Of a DNA stretch of 64,000 nucleotides, positions 34,182 to 43,026 are shown piece by piece. The position numbers and the translations under genes are program-made. This stretch comes from Rothia sp. HMSC078H08 (GTDB taxonomy: Bacteria; Actinomycetota; Actinomycetes; Actinomycetales; Micrococcaceae), in the NCBI RefSeq assembly GCF_001808955.1, contig NZ_KV795235.1:175564-239563 (forward strand). Direction: 5' to 3'. Positions within the stretch are counted from its first letter, which is position 1. Every line of letters starts with the position of its first letter. A model generated the notes under the pieces. That model was not told the DNA's origin, did not search any database, and saw only the letters and a program-made list of their open reading frames with translations.

Positions 34182-35626
34182 GCCATCAGCCGAATGACGG
34201 CGTAACCCTCAACGGCACGCTCCTGCCGGACGACGTGGTACCCAACCGCACCGACCCGGCGAACACCGCCTCCAACGGCCCCGCCGCGCTCAACGAGCAG
34301 ACCCTCGGTGACTACCGAAGCGAACGCAGCATCACCCGTGACCGTGCCGAAGAGGTACGCCCCTACGACCTGGTGATTCTCTCCTCCTTCGGTGGCCCCG
34401 AGGGGCAGGAGGACGTCATCCCGTTCCTGCGCAACGTGACCGCCGGCCGCGGTATTCCGGATGAGCGCCTCGAAGAGGTCGCCACCCACTACCGCGCCAA
34501 CGGTGGCGTCTCGCCGATTAACGAGCAGAACCGTGCCCTGCTCGCCGCACTGCAACAGGCGCTCGCTGAGCGCGGCCCGCGCATCCCGATCACCTGGGCG
34601 AACCGCAACTGGAAGCCCTACGTGAAGGACGTGCTCGCCGAAGCCTACGAGAACGGGCACCGTAATGTGCTCGTGCTGGCGACCAGCGCCTACCCCGGCT
34701 ACTCGAGCTGCCGCCAGTACCGTGAGGACTACGGCATGGCGATTGAGCAGCTCGGCCTGGAAGGTCGCGTGCACGTGGGTAAGATTCGTCAGTTCTTTGA
34801 CGTGCCCGGCTTCTCCCGCGCTTTCGCTGACGGGCTGAAGGACGGTCTGGCAACGGTGCGTGAGCAGCTTGCCGCACGCGATAGCGGTTCGCTGAACCCG
34901 CGCCTGCGCATCATGTTCTGCACCCACTCGGTGCCGACCTCCGCGGCGAATGAGGCAGGTCCGCGCGGCGTGAACTACGAGGGCGGCTCCGCCTACGTGG
35001 AGAAGCACCTGCAGGTCGCCCGCGCCGTGCTTTCGCTGGTTCGCGATGAGGCCCCGCAGCTTCTGCAGAACGTCGAATGGGAGCTGGTGTATCAGTCCCG
35101 TTCCGGCCCGCCGTCCATGCCGTGGCTGGAACCGGACGTCAACGACGCCCTGGAGGCGCTACCCACCCCCGCCAACCCGGCGGAGGATGGCGAAGCCCCC
35201 GTGGAAGGCGTCGTGCTGGTGCCCCTCGGATTCGTCTCCGACCACATGGAAGTCAAGTGGGATTTGGACACCGAGGCGCTGGACACCTGCGAACGCCTGG
35301 GCGTGGTCGCCGTGCGCACCCCCACCCCCGGCACGCATCCGGCGTACGTGGAGTCGCTGCGCCGCCTCATTGAGGAGCGCGTGGAGAACAGCGTTTCAGC
35401 CGACCTGCGCCCCGAACGTGAGAGCGTCCTCGCCCCGAGCGCGAGCGGTCAGTACGGCTGGTTCGACGAGTGCGAACCCGGCTGCTGCAAGCCCGGTCGT
35501 GGCGCGCCGAAGCCGGTCATCGCCGAATACGCAGCCGGTGCTGACGGCGCTGAGGACAGCGCTTCTGAGAACGCACCCGCCAGCCGCTCCGGTGGATGCG
35601 GCTCCGGCGGATGCTGCTCCCACTAA
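34178..35626 (+). CDS. hemH: Coproporphyrin ferrochelatase (HemH/CpfC)
   Basis: Inserts Fe2+ into coproporphyrin III. Core motifs: ILSSFGGPEG, NRNWKPYVKD, CTHSVPTSAANEAGP (with the metal-site His), and YQSRSGPPSMPWLEPDV. 482 residues, long because of a polar N-terminal segment and a C-terminal extension. CEPGCCKPG near residue 430 fits the cysteine region that holds a [2Fe-2S] cluster in some actinobacterial ferrochelatases. The extreme C-terminus adds three more cysteines (C474, C479, C480) in a Gly/Ser tail. GTG start overlapping hemQ. Confidence 0.92.
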   Translation: MSHQPNDGVTLNGTLLPDDVVPNRTDPANTASNGPAALNEQTLGDYRSERSITRDRAEEVRPYDLVILSSFGGPEGQEDVIPFLRNVTAGRGIPDERLEEVATHYRANGGVSPINEQNRALLAALQQALAERGPRIPITWANRNWKPYVKDVLAEAYENGHRNVLVLATSAYPGYSSCRQYREDYGMAIEQLGLEGRVHVGKIRQFFDVPGFSRAFADGLKDGLATVREQLAARDSGSLNPRLRIMFCTHSVPTSAANEAGPRGVNYEGGSAYVEKHLQVARAVLSLVRDEAPQLLQNVEWELVYQSRSGPPSMPWLEPDVNDALEALPTPANPAEDGEAPVEGVVLVPLGFVSDHMEVKWDLDTEALDTCERLGVVAVRTPTPGTHPAYVESLRRLIEERVENSVSADLRPERESVLAPSASGQYGWFDECEPGCCKPGRGAPKPVIAEYAAGADGAEDSASENAPASRSGGCGSGGCCSH

Positions 35627-35810
35627 CACCACCCCTGTAGCTCCGGCTCGCCCCAACACCCCCTGACCGGGGCGTGCGGGCGGGTCGGAGCGCACGTGCC
35701 TACAGGCTACCCCCAGAATTTAGACAAACACACAGCGTCGCAAACACACAGCCTTTGGGGGAAACGCACACGCCTACGGGCTATCACACACATCACCGAA
35801 AAGGAGAGAT

Positions 35811-36944
35811 ATGAGCCATCACGAGTACATCTTGGGCACCCGCGGGTCTGCTCTCGCCCTGACCCAAAGCCGTATTGCCGCTGAAACCGTCACCTCCCTC
35901 TACACCGAACACCAGGCACACCACGGCGCTGAAAACCCCGAGGCTGTGAGCTTCGAGTTGCGCACCGTCAAAACCGAAGGTGACGTGCTCACCGGGCCCC
36001 TGGCAACCCTCGGCGGCACCGGCGTATTCGCTGCGGCACTGCGCCAGCGCCTGCTTGACGGCGAGAATGCCTCCGAAGAAAACCGCGTGGACATGGCAGT
36101 ACACTCCCTCAAGGACCTGCCCTCCGCGCCCTGCCCCGGCCTGGTGGTCGCCGCAACCCTCAAGCGTGGAGACCCCCGCGACGCCCTTGTGGCACGCGAC
36201 GGCTTGACCGTGGACACCCTGCCCGAAGGCTCCCGCGTGGGCACCGGCTCACCCCGCCGTGCCGCCCAGCTGCGCGCACTGCGCCCCGACCTTGAAATCG
36301 TGGACATTCGCGGTAACGTGGGCACCCGCATCGGCCGCGTGAAGGGCCTGGAAGAGCACGCCGGCAAGCAGGTCGTACTCCGCCAGAACACCGAAACTTC
36401 CGAACGCGCCGACCACGGTGTAGGCACCGAACGCAGCGGCGACTGCGACGCCGTGGTGCTCGCCGTCTCCGGCCTCAAGCGCTTGGGCAAGGAAGAACTC
36501 ATCACCGAGTACCTTGACCCCACTCGCATGCTGCCCGCCCCCGGTCAGGGCGCGCTCGCCCTGGAAGTGCGCGAAAGCGAATTCGAGAACCCGGACCCCG
36601 CTGTGCTCGCCGACCCCGAGGTGGCGCGCCCGGTGCGTGCCCTCGGCCGTGCCCTGCTCGCCGCAAACCACCACGAAACCCGCCTCGCCGTCAGCGCCGA
36701 ACGTGCCCTGCTACGCCGCCTCGAAGCCGGATGCGCCGCGCCCATCGGCGCGTACGCGCACGTGGTTGAAGGCGACCTGGTGCTTAACGTTGTGGTGGCG
36801 TCCCCGGACGGCACCGACATGCTGCGCCACACCTCGGCAACCGCCGAACTGGATGTGCCCGGCGCCGAACGCCTGGGCGTGCGCGTGGCAGAAGACCTGC
36901 TGCAGATGGGTGCCGCCGCCCTGGCCGGATTGGATCTGAAGTAG
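35811..36944 (+). CDS. hemC: Hydroxymethylbilane synthase (porphobilinogen deaminase)
   Basis: Joins four porphobilinogens into hydroxymethylbilane. The cofactor-bearing Cys is C308 in LEAGCAAPIGAYA; RGSALALTQS at the N-terminus and GTGSPRRAAQLRALRPDL are typical. 377 residues, slightly above the usual 310 because of small insertions (for example around residues 190-210). AAGGAGAG precedes the ATG. hemD follows after 5 bp. Confidence 0.94.
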   Translation: MSHHEYILGTRGSALALTQSRIAAETVTSLYTEHQAHHGAENPEAVSFELRTVKTEGDVLTGPLATLGGTGVFAAALRQRLLDGENASEENRVDMAVHSLKDLPSAPCPGLVVAATLKRGDPRDALVARDGLTVDTLPEGSRVGTGSPRRAAQLRALRPDLEIVDIRGNVGTRIGRVKGLEEHAGKQVVLRQNTETSERADHGVGTERSGDCDAVVLAVSGLKRLGKEELITEYLDPTRMLPAPGQGALALEVRESEFENPDPAVLADPEVARPVRALGRALLAANHHETRLAVSAERALLRRLEAGCAAPIGAYAHVVEGDLVLNVVVASPDGTDMLRHTSATAELDVPGAERLGVRVAEDLLQMGAAALAGLDLK

Positions 36945-36949
36945 GCGTC

Positions 36950-37873
36950 ATGTCTGCCCCGCCTTCTGATACCCCGCGTTCTGAATCCCTGCAGGTTGAT
37001 ACCCCGCAGGCTGATGCCCCGCGCACGGTTCTGCTGACCCGCTCCGCCGCCCAAGGTGCCGCCTTCGCACGCGCCCTCGCCGAAGAAAGCGCACAGAACG
37101 GGTTAGGGGAGTGCCGGGTACTCTTCGCCCCGCTACAGCAGGCCCGCACCGTCAAACCGGGCGCAGACCACGCCGCCGCGCTGGAGGCGCTCGCCTCCGG
37201 TCACTATGCGTGGGTGAGCTTCACAAGCGCCAACACGGTTCGTGCCTGTGCCGAGCTGTGGGGCGCGGAGTTCGCCCGCGCCTGCGCGAGTGGGGGAGTG
37301 CGCATCGCCTGCGTGGGAGCGGCAACCGCCCGCGCCGTGCACACCCAGCTGGGGCTGGGCACGGATTTTCAGCCGCAGGTGCAGAGTGCCGTGGGTATGC
37401 TCGCGGAGTTTGGGCGCCCTGCCCCCGTAGACTCCGCAGCTGATTCCGCCGCGACTGATTCAGCCGCCGTGCTGGTTCTGGAAGGCTCCAACGCCCGCCC
37501 GACCCTGCGCGAGGGCCTCAAAAACCTGGGCTGGGACAGCCACCGCTGCGTGCTCTACGACATGGTGCCCGCTGAGCAGGTGGCACCCGGCGAGTTGAGC
37601 CTCAGCGCCGCCCGCGCACTCGTGCAGGGGAGTATCCCCGAAACCCCCGCGCCGGATGCGCTGGTGGTGACCGCCCCCTCCCGCCTGCACGCCCTGCTGG
37701 ACGGCACCCCCGCGCTATCGCCTGAATCCGTGCCGCCCGAATCGGTGCCGCCGGTGGTGGCAATTGGGGCGAGTACCGCCTCCGCATGCCGCACCCTGAA
37801 CCTGCGCCACGTGCAGGCCGATTCGCCGTCCCCGCAGGATTTGGCGCGCGCCGCTGCATCCCTCATCTACTAA
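36950..37873 (+). CDS. hemD: Uroporphyrinogen III synthase
   Basis: Cyclises hydroxymethylbilane with inversion of ring D. 307 residues; sequence conservation in this family is low, but LLTRSAAQGAAFARAL, WVSFTSANTVRACAELW, CVGAATARAV and VVTAPSRLHALL are characteristic. The start is 5 bp after hemC and has GTAGG. The operon position between hemC and hemB makes the call firm. Confidence 0.88.
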   Translation: MSAPPSDTPRSESLQVDTPQADAPRTVLLTRSAAQGAAFARALAEESAQNGLGECRVLFAPLQQARTVKPGADHAAALEALASGHYAWVSFTSANTVRACAELWGAEFARACASGGVRIACVGAATARAVHTQLGLGTDFQPQVQSAVGMLAEFGRPAPVDSAADSAATDSAAVLVLEGSNARPTLREGLKNLGWDSHRCVLYDMVPAEQVAPGELSLSAARALVQGSIPETPAPDALVVTAPSRLHALLDGTPALSPESVPPESVPPVVAIGASTASACRTLNLRHVQADSPSPQDLARAAASLIY

Positions 37874-37909
37874 GACCACATGTTTTTTATCGAGTTTTCA
37901 GGAGAGATC

Positions 37910-38911
37910 ATGAACCTCACCCGCCGCCCGCGCCGCCTGCGCACCACCGCAGCCATGCGCTCCCTCGTCGCTGAGACCACCCTGCGCCCCGCGCAGCTGA
38001 TTCAGGTGTTCTTCGTTCGCGACGGCATCACTGAGCCGCAGCCGATTCGTTCGATGCCCGGCCAGTACCAGCACACCCTGGAGAGCATCATCCCCGCCGT
38101 GCGTGAGGCGTACGAGGCGGGCATCCGCTGCATTGACCTGTTCGGTATTCCCCGCGATGAGGATAAGGACGAGGTCGGCTCGACCGCCTGGGATCCGCAG
38201 GGCATCCTGAACCGTGCCATTGCGGTGTGCCGTGAGGAGTTCGGCGACGACCTGGTGGTTATGGCTGACACCTGCCTGGATGAGTTCACGAGCCACGGCC
38301 ACTGCGGCGTGCTGGTCGATGACGGCCACGGCACCCTCGTGGTGGATAATGACGAGACTGTGGAGCTGTACTGCAAGATGGCGGTTTCGCAGGCTCGCGC
38401 GGGTGCGCACACGGTGTCCCCGTCGGGCATGATGGACGGCCAGATCGCGGCGATGCGTGCTGCCCTGGACGAGGCCGGCTTTGAGGATGTGTCGATTCTG
38501 GCGTATTCGGCAAAGTACGCTTCGGCGTTCTTCGGCCCGTTCCGTGACGCTGTGGAGTCGACCTTCAAGGGTGACCGCAAGACGTATCAGCAGGATCCGG
38601 CGAACCGCCGTGAGTCTCTGCTGGAGGTGCGCGCTGACCTGGAGGAAGGCGCGGATATGGTCATGGTGAAGCCTGCCGGCAGCTACCTGGATATTGTGCG
38701 TGAGGTGGCGGAGTTTTCGCCGGTGCCGGTGGCGGCGTATCAGGTGTCGGGTGAGTACGCGATGATTGAGGCGGCTGCGGCGAACGGCTGGATTGACCGT
38801 AAGGCTGTGGTGTTGGAGTCGTTGCGTTCGATTCACCGCGCCGGTGCGGACGTCATCCTGACTTATTACGGTACGGAGGCGGCGGGCTGGCTCCGCGAGC
38901 TGGACGCCTAA
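37910..38911 (+). CDS. hemB: Porphobilinogen synthase (ALA dehydratase)
   Basis: Condenses two aminolevulinates into porphobilinogen. The two active-site lysines are in AYSAKYASAFFGPFRDA and VMVKPAGSYLDI. The metal loop reads DTCLDEFTSHGHCG: two of the three zinc cysteines remain and the middle one is Asp, a mix of the Zn- and Mg-type patterns. AGGAGAG precedes ATG 37910; the frame opening at 37880 is not used. Last gene of the plus-strand heme run; a 65-bp palindrome follows its stop. Confidence 0.93.
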   Translation: MNLTRRPRRLRTTAAMRSLVAETTLRPAQLIQVFFVRDGITEPQPIRSMPGQYQHTLESIIPAVREAYEAGIRCIDLFGIPRDEDKDEVGSTAWDPQGILNRAIAVCREEFGDDLVVMADTCLDEFTSHGHCGVLVDDGHGTLVVDNDETVELYCKMAVSQARAGAHTVSPSGMMDGQIAAMRAALDEAGFEDVSILAYSAKYASAFFGPFRDAVESTFKGDRKTYQQDPANRRESLLEVRADLEEGADMVMVKPAGSYLDIVREVAEFSPVPVAAYQVSGEYAMIEAAAANGWIDRKAVVLESLRSIHRAGADVILTYYGTEAAGWLRELDA

Positions 38912-38932
38912 CCCCCTCCCTCCTTGAACGCT

Positions 38933-38997
38933 GAGAAGCCACATGTGTTTCGAAAAGCCACGTCTTTGGTGGCTTCTCGAAACACATGTGGCTTCTC
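38933..38997. repeat. Nested palindrome element, copy A1
   Basis: 65 bp. Outer arms of 20 bp (GAGAAGCCACATGTGTTTCG and its exact complement) enclose a second inverted repeat (AAGCCAC/GTGGCTT type). Nearly the same element recurs at 41760-41824, and a shorter relative at 39749-39786. It may serve as terminator for hemB. Confidence 0.9.
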
Positions 38998-39401
38998 GCT
39001 TTCCGTGACTAAAACTGGGAGTAAAAATAGAAAAATATAATAAGATTTTCAGGTTGTATTAGGGTGCAACCGGATGAGATGAAAATGTAAAAAATCTGTT
39101 GCAATGAAGATGTAGGCGGACTACTGCAGTATGAGTGCTTTGCGGCGTTGGGGATGTTGGATGCAAAATTATTTATCTTACGAGAGAACTAGTCAGCGGA
39201 TGAGATCTAACTCGTAACCTCTGGAAGGAAGTGTGGGGTCTAAGGGGAATTAGTCACTTTGCAGAGAAGCGTGGGCCATTTCCGCGGGAGGCTCCGAGGA
39301 AGATATCTCACTAGAACCAGGTTTAGGGGCCTAGGGAGCATAAATGTATTTCTATAGTAATTGCGTTATCGTAACTCTGGTTTCCCCCGAGCTATTCATG
39401 G
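38998..39401. other. AT-rich gap with no recognised gene
   Basis: About 400 bp with AT-rich composition clearly unlike the heme genes. No frame with a ribosome site is seen. It may be foreign DNA or a decayed gene. Confidence 0.6.
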
Positions 39402-39430
39402 TTGACTTGGGGATATGTTCATAGTAGACT
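39402..39430 (+). promoter_or_regulatory. Strong sigma-70-type promoter of the small SH3-like gene
   Basis: TTGACT (39402-39407), 17-bp spacer, TAGACT (39425-39430). The inferred leader is about 48 nt. Confidence 0.75.
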
Positions 39431-39484
39431 TCAGATGTGGTTGCGATATGTAACTGCATCTCAACTTCAAAGGAGAACAATATC

Positions 39485-39679
39485 ATGGCAGATTTGCAAC
39501 GAGGCGACGAAGTCATCGCTGTACAGGATATTTCTGTAGGTATCTTCAGCAGTGTCCCCAAGGGTACGCGTGGAGTAGTGACTGATACCAGCGGTTTCTT
39601 TACTACTCAGTACACCGTTTCTTTTGAGAATGGTCAGAAGGCTGAAAACGTCGACGGAAATGCAATTCGAGCTATTTAA
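39485..39679 (+). CDS. Small SH3-like protein of unknown function
   Basis: 64 residues: LQRGDEVIAVQDI, then VPKGTRGVVTDTS, then QYTVSFENGQKAENVDGNAI. Short beta strands joined by KG and NG turns resemble a small SH3-type barrel (KOW or DUF4926-like), an assignment from pattern only. AAAGGAG gives a clear start at ATG 39485; the frame opening at 39437 is not used. It has its own consensus promoter and lies in an AT-rich island between hemB and three membrane-protein genes. Confidence 0.65.
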   Translation: MADLQRGDEVIAVQDISVGIFSSVPKGTRGVVTDTSGFFTTQYTVSFENGQKAENVDGNAIRAI

Positions 39680-39748
39680 ATTTAGCTAATACGTTTGCAT
39701 TTAGTTGGTTGTATATACAACTGGCAAACAAACTTGGTTTTTAACCGA

Positions 39749-39786
39749 GAGAAGCCACATGCTGTACGAACAGCATGTGGCTTTTC
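39749..39786. repeat. Palindrome element, short variant B
   Basis: GAAGCCACATGCTGT and ACAGCATGTGGCTTT pair around ACGA. The outer part matches elements A1 and A2; the inner part differs but keeps the pairing. It lies between the small gene and the 3' end of the next minus-strand gene. Confidence 0.8.
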
Positions 39787-39791
39787 GCCGT

Positions 39792-40439
39792 TTATGCTTG
39801 TTCTTCGCTGACTGGCTTGTACCCGAGGGAGGTGCACACAATGTTGCCGTTGGTGAAGTACTCCGCCAGCATCTCGCGGTCGGCGGGGGAGCGCAGGTCC
39901 GCCCAGCGTTCCTGCTCCAGGTAGAACGCAACCTGGGAGGTCAGGCAGACGACACGCTCATCGTGCACCGCCACAATGTGCCTGCGCAGCCACGGCATGC
40001 GCTGAGCGAGGTTCGGCGGGATTCTGGACGGCACCTTGATTTCTATCTGCCATTGCGAGGGCTCGTAGAAGGTCGGCTTGATCTGTTTGGGGTTCTTCGG
40101 GAAGACGCAGAACTCCTCAATATCGGTGTAACGGTACTTCTTCGCGGGCAGGAAAAGCCGCCCGACGTAGAACGAATCGGGGTTGAACAGCAGGTACCGC
40201 CTCTTGCAATACCAGCGAGTCGCAAAGGTTATAGCGGCGACAAGCCCCAACATGATGGACGCGTCACGGCGAGACATCGGGCGAACACCCAGAATGGTCC
40301 AGCCAACGAGTGCATAGAAGAAAACACAGAAAGCCAGAAACAGCACAAAGTGGGTTTCAAAATAGAACTGGTTTCTTTTCCAGACTCGTCTGGCTCGGGG
40401 AGGAATCTCCTCCAGGGGTGCGGAAGCGCTTAGCTCCAT
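39792..40439 (-). CDS. Membrane protein with C-terminal soluble domain, short paralogue
   Basis: 215 residues, two hydrophobic segments (about residues 28-48 and 60-75), then a domain of about 135 residues: RYLLFNPDSFYVGRLFLPAKKYRYTDI in its start, ending EQERWADLRSPADREMLAEYF and SLGYKP. This domain is shared with the two larger genes that follow; the N-terminal 180 residues of those are absent. GAGAGG precedes the ATG. The domain's layout (basic strand, KxxYxDI, VxPK) suggests a bacterial PH-like fold, which is only a guess. Not a recognised family. Confidence 0.6.
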   Translation of the reverse strand: MELSASAPLEEIPPRARRVWKRNQFYFETHFVLFLAFCVFFYALVGWTILGVRPMSRRDASIMLGLVAAITFATRWYCKRRYLLFNPDSFYVGRLFLPAKKYRYTDIEEFCVFPKNPKQIKPTFYEPSQWQIEIKVPSRIPPNLAQRMPWLRRHIVAVHDERVVCLTSQVAFYLEQERWADLRSPADREMLAEYFTNGNIVCTSLGYKPVSEEQA

Positions 40440-40473
40440 GAGTCGTCCTCTCTACGGGTCTCGGTGATGGTGT

Positions 40474-40495
40474 GTGGCTTTTCGCCGTTTATGCT
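40474..40495. repeat. Partial copy of the repeat flank
   Basis: The 22-base stretch GTGGCTTTTCGCCGTTTATGCT here is identical to 39777-39798. Both sit at the 3' end of paralogous minus-strand genes, so the genes were duplicated with their 3' flanks. Confidence 0.75.
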
Positions 40496-40504
40496 AATCA
40501 GCCG

Positions 40505-41698
40505 CTAATCCACTGCGCGGAAGGACGCGATACGCGCCGCCTTTTCCGTGAGCTCATTCGCCGGCTTGTAGCCCAGCGTCAGGCAGATAGCGCGCCCCTC
40601 CACGAAATACAGGGGCAGTTTCTCGCGGTCCGCCGGGGAATCCACATCTGCCCAGCGTTCCTGCTCCAGCTTGAACGCAATATGTGCCACCAAACAATCG
40701 ATGCGGTAATCCCCGAAGCCAAAAGTCTCTAGGGAACCGTTAGAGAAAGTGACGGCAATACGCCAATCACTGGGCATCTGCTGATCAGGGTCTATATCCT
40801 CGGGATCGCCCGTGTACCAGGGGTAAACCTTGAACCGCTCAATATCGGAGTACTGATAGACCTTGGGCGAACGGAAAATACGCCCACGCTTCACCACGGT
40901 CGGCGTGAACCGGTAGTACGAACGCACCGTACACCACAGGTACGGAATGGCGAACACGTAGACAACAAGAAACGCTATTGAGGTCTTGCCGATGTAGGTG
41001 GGTACATACTCGAGCAGCTCGGTGTTCGCGAGCGAATGAAGGTAGCAGAGCAGGAAGAAACCACCGACAGGAAGAGCCACAAAGAGGAAGATTCCCTGCC
41101 CCTTCCAATCAACTTGAATGGGCTCACTACTGGGCATGGCAACCGTGCCGCGGAACGGGGCACTGAGCCGACCCAGCGTCCTGGTGTAAATAGCGGGCAT
41201 GCCCAGATGACGTTCATTGGGGCTGAAACCGCGTGCGACGCGCCAGCCGCGGCGACCCCAGCGCGCCGCCCAATATACCATGAGGAACGGCAGAAGCAGC
41301 CCCGGAATTAGGATTCCGTCGTACGCCATATCCCAGTACAGAACGAACGTCGAATAGACGATGACACACGCCCAGCCGTACACGAGGATATGCCCGAAAT
41401 CCATAATGGCGTTTGAGCCTTTGATGCTTTCCAGCTGGGCTTCAGCCCTGCGGAATGCCGCTTCTTCCTGCTCGGACGTGAGGTGAGTGCCAGCATCCGC
41501 GAGCTCTGTAATTGCCTCCTTCACATCCTCGACGGGGGAACCCATGACCGAGGTGTAGACTTCGCGCGCTCGCGAGGCGCTAATGAGCGTCGGGTAGGCG
41601 ACCTCCACCAGCAGGCAGCACGCCAGGTAGATGAAGAACGCCACCAGCCACACGTTGCGCACCTGCTCCAGGGGCAGGCCCAGGGCTGCAAGGTCCAT
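40505..41698 (-). CDS. Five-helix membrane protein, paralogue 2
   Basis: 397 residues. About five membrane segments (near residues 15-35, 104-124, 128-147, 200-218, 237-256); a cytosolic helical loop lies between the first two; the C-terminal 140 residues are the domain shared with the short paralogue (YQYSDIERFKVYP; EQERWADVDSPADREKLPLYF; LTLGYKPANE). Its N-terminus (MDLAALGLPLEQVRNVWLVAF) matches paralogue 3. GAGAGG precedes the ATG. Family not recognised; no enzyme motif is seen. Confidence 0.65.
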   Translation of the reverse strand: MDLAALGLPLEQVRNVWLVAFFIYLACCLLVEVAYPTLISASRAREVYTSVMGSPVEDVKEAITELADAGTHLTSEQEEAAFRRAEAQLESIKGSNAIMDFGHILVYGWACVIVYSTFVLYWDMAYDGILIPGLLLPFLMVYWAARWGRRGWRVARGFSPNERHLGMPAIYTRTLGRLSAPFRGTVAMPSSEPIQVDWKGQGIFLFVALPVGGFFLLCYLHSLANTELLEYVPTYIGKTSIAFLVVYVFAIPYLWCTVRSYYRFTPTVVKRGRIFRSPKVYQYSDIERFKVYPWYTGDPEDIDPDQQMPSDWRIAVTFSNGSLETFGFGDYRIDCLVAHIAFKLEQERWADVDSPADREKLPLYFVEGRAICLTLGYKPANELTEKAARIASFRAVD

Positions 41699-41759
41699 GA
41701 ATTGTCCTCTCTATCGGTGTCTCTTTACGGGGGATCGGTGATGGTGTGTCTACGGTGCT

Positions 41760-41824
41760 GAGAAGCCACATGTGTTTCGAAAAGCAACATAAAACGTGGC
41801 TTCTCGAAACACATGTGGCTTCTC
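41760..41824. repeat. Nested palindrome element, copy A2
   Basis: 65 bp, same 20-bp outer arms as A1; the inner part differs at a few positions but still contains the inner GTGGCTT half. It lies between the start of paralogue 2 and the 3' end of paralogue 3. Confidence 0.9.
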
Positions 41825-41844
41825 GCGGTATTAAAGCAACTCGC

Positions 41845-43026
41845 TTACTTGTACTGCGCCTTCTGGAAGGACGCGCGGCGTGCCGCCTCCTCCGCATGCT
41901 TACCGGCAGGCTTGTACCCCATGGTCGTGCAGATGACGCGGCCGTCCACGAAGTACTTCGCCAACATTTCACGGTCCGCCGGCGAATCCAGCTGCGCCCA
42001 GCGTCCCTGCTCAATATTGAACGCAATCTGCGCCACCAAACAATCAATCTGGTGATCATTCAGCGAATAGTTGTGCTTGCGGCCGCCCGGAAGCAGAATC
42101 TCCAGCCTCCACTGGCTCGCATCCTTCGGGTTCAGATTAATCGCGTCCGGGTTCTTCGGGTACACGCGGAACGCGCGAATCTCAGAGTAGGGGCGGGACT
42201 TCGCCGGAAGGAGCAGTCGCCCAGCCTGGAACGAATCCGGGTTGAACAGCACGTAATCGCGGTTATACATCAGCAGCATAATCAGTAGCGGAATGTACGC
42301 CGCCGCCAAGAACCAAGAAGCATGACCGATATAAATCGCTTCCCAATCCTCGTCGATGCTCCAGCCCGCCAGCGAAGTCAGGAAGACTGCGGCGAGCAGG
42401 AACGCAATGCCGTTGAGCACCCAGTAGACGGTGCGGTCGTCACGAATCGGCTCCACACCCGGCACGGTGCTGCGCACACGGAACGGGGCGCTCAGCTTAC
42501 CCAGCGTCGCCGAGTAGATGCGCGGCATGCCCAGCACACGGTCGTCCTTGCTGTATCCGCGGGCTACACGCCAGTGACGGCGGCCAATACGCGCCCCCAG
42601 GTACACCATGAGGAACGGCAGAATCAGCGCCGGTAGTACAACACCGTCGTACACGATATCCCAGTACAGGGTGAAGATAGAGACCGCCACAATCCAGCCC
42701 CACAGGTACATGACCACGTGGAACCAGCCGCTAAACACGCCGGCGCCCTCAATAGAATCCAGCTTCTTCTTCGCCTTCTTCGTGGCGCTACCCTTGCGGG
42801 AGGAGCTCAGCGGCGCACCCATCGCGGTGCGTTCCGCGGTGGCGCGGCGCGCCTCATCAACGGGCGAGCCGGACACCTCAAGGTACAGTTCGGCTGCCTT
42901 CTCCTTCTTGATGGGCACCGGGTAGGCGATATCCACCAGCAGGCACAAGCCCAGGTACACCATGAAGGCGATCAGCCACACGTCGCGTAGCTGCTCCATA
43001 GGCAGTCCCAGAGCGCTCAGATCCAT
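41845..43026 (-). CDS. Five-helix membrane protein, paralogue 3
   Basis: 393 residues, same architecture as paralogue 2: an N-terminal helix, a charged Lys-rich loop (about residues 65-90), four further helices, then the shared C-terminal domain (LFNPDSFQAGRLLLPAK; EQGRWAQLDSPADREMLAKYF; TMGYKPAGK). AAGGAGG precedes the ATG. It starts 31 bp downstream of the hemL stop in the same direction, so it may be transcribed with hemL. Function unknown. Confidence 0.65.
   Translation of the reverse strand: MDLSALGLPMEQLRDVWLIAFMVYLGLCLLVDIAYPVPIKKEKAAELYLEVSGSPVDEARRATAERTAMGAPLSSSRKGSATKKAKKKLDSIEGAGVFSGWFHVVMYLWGWIVAVSIFTLYWDIVYDGVVLPALILPFLMVYLGARIGRRHWRVARGYSKDDRVLGMPRIYSATLGKLSAPFRVRSTVPGVEPIRDDRTVYWVLNGIAFLLAAVFLTSLAGWSIDEDWEAIYIGHASWFLAAAYIPLLIMLLMYNRDYVLFNPDSFQAGRLLLPAKSRPYSEIRAFRVYPKNPDAINLNPKDASQWRLEILLPGGRKHNYSLNDHQIDCLVAQIAFNIEQGRWAQLDSPADREMLAKYFVDGRVICTTMGYKPAGKHAEEAARRASFQKAQYK

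Noticed and set aside
38933..41824. Repeats considered as a CRISPR array
   Set aside because: The copies are kilobases apart, palindromic along their whole length, and lie at gene ends; there are no spacers or cas genes.
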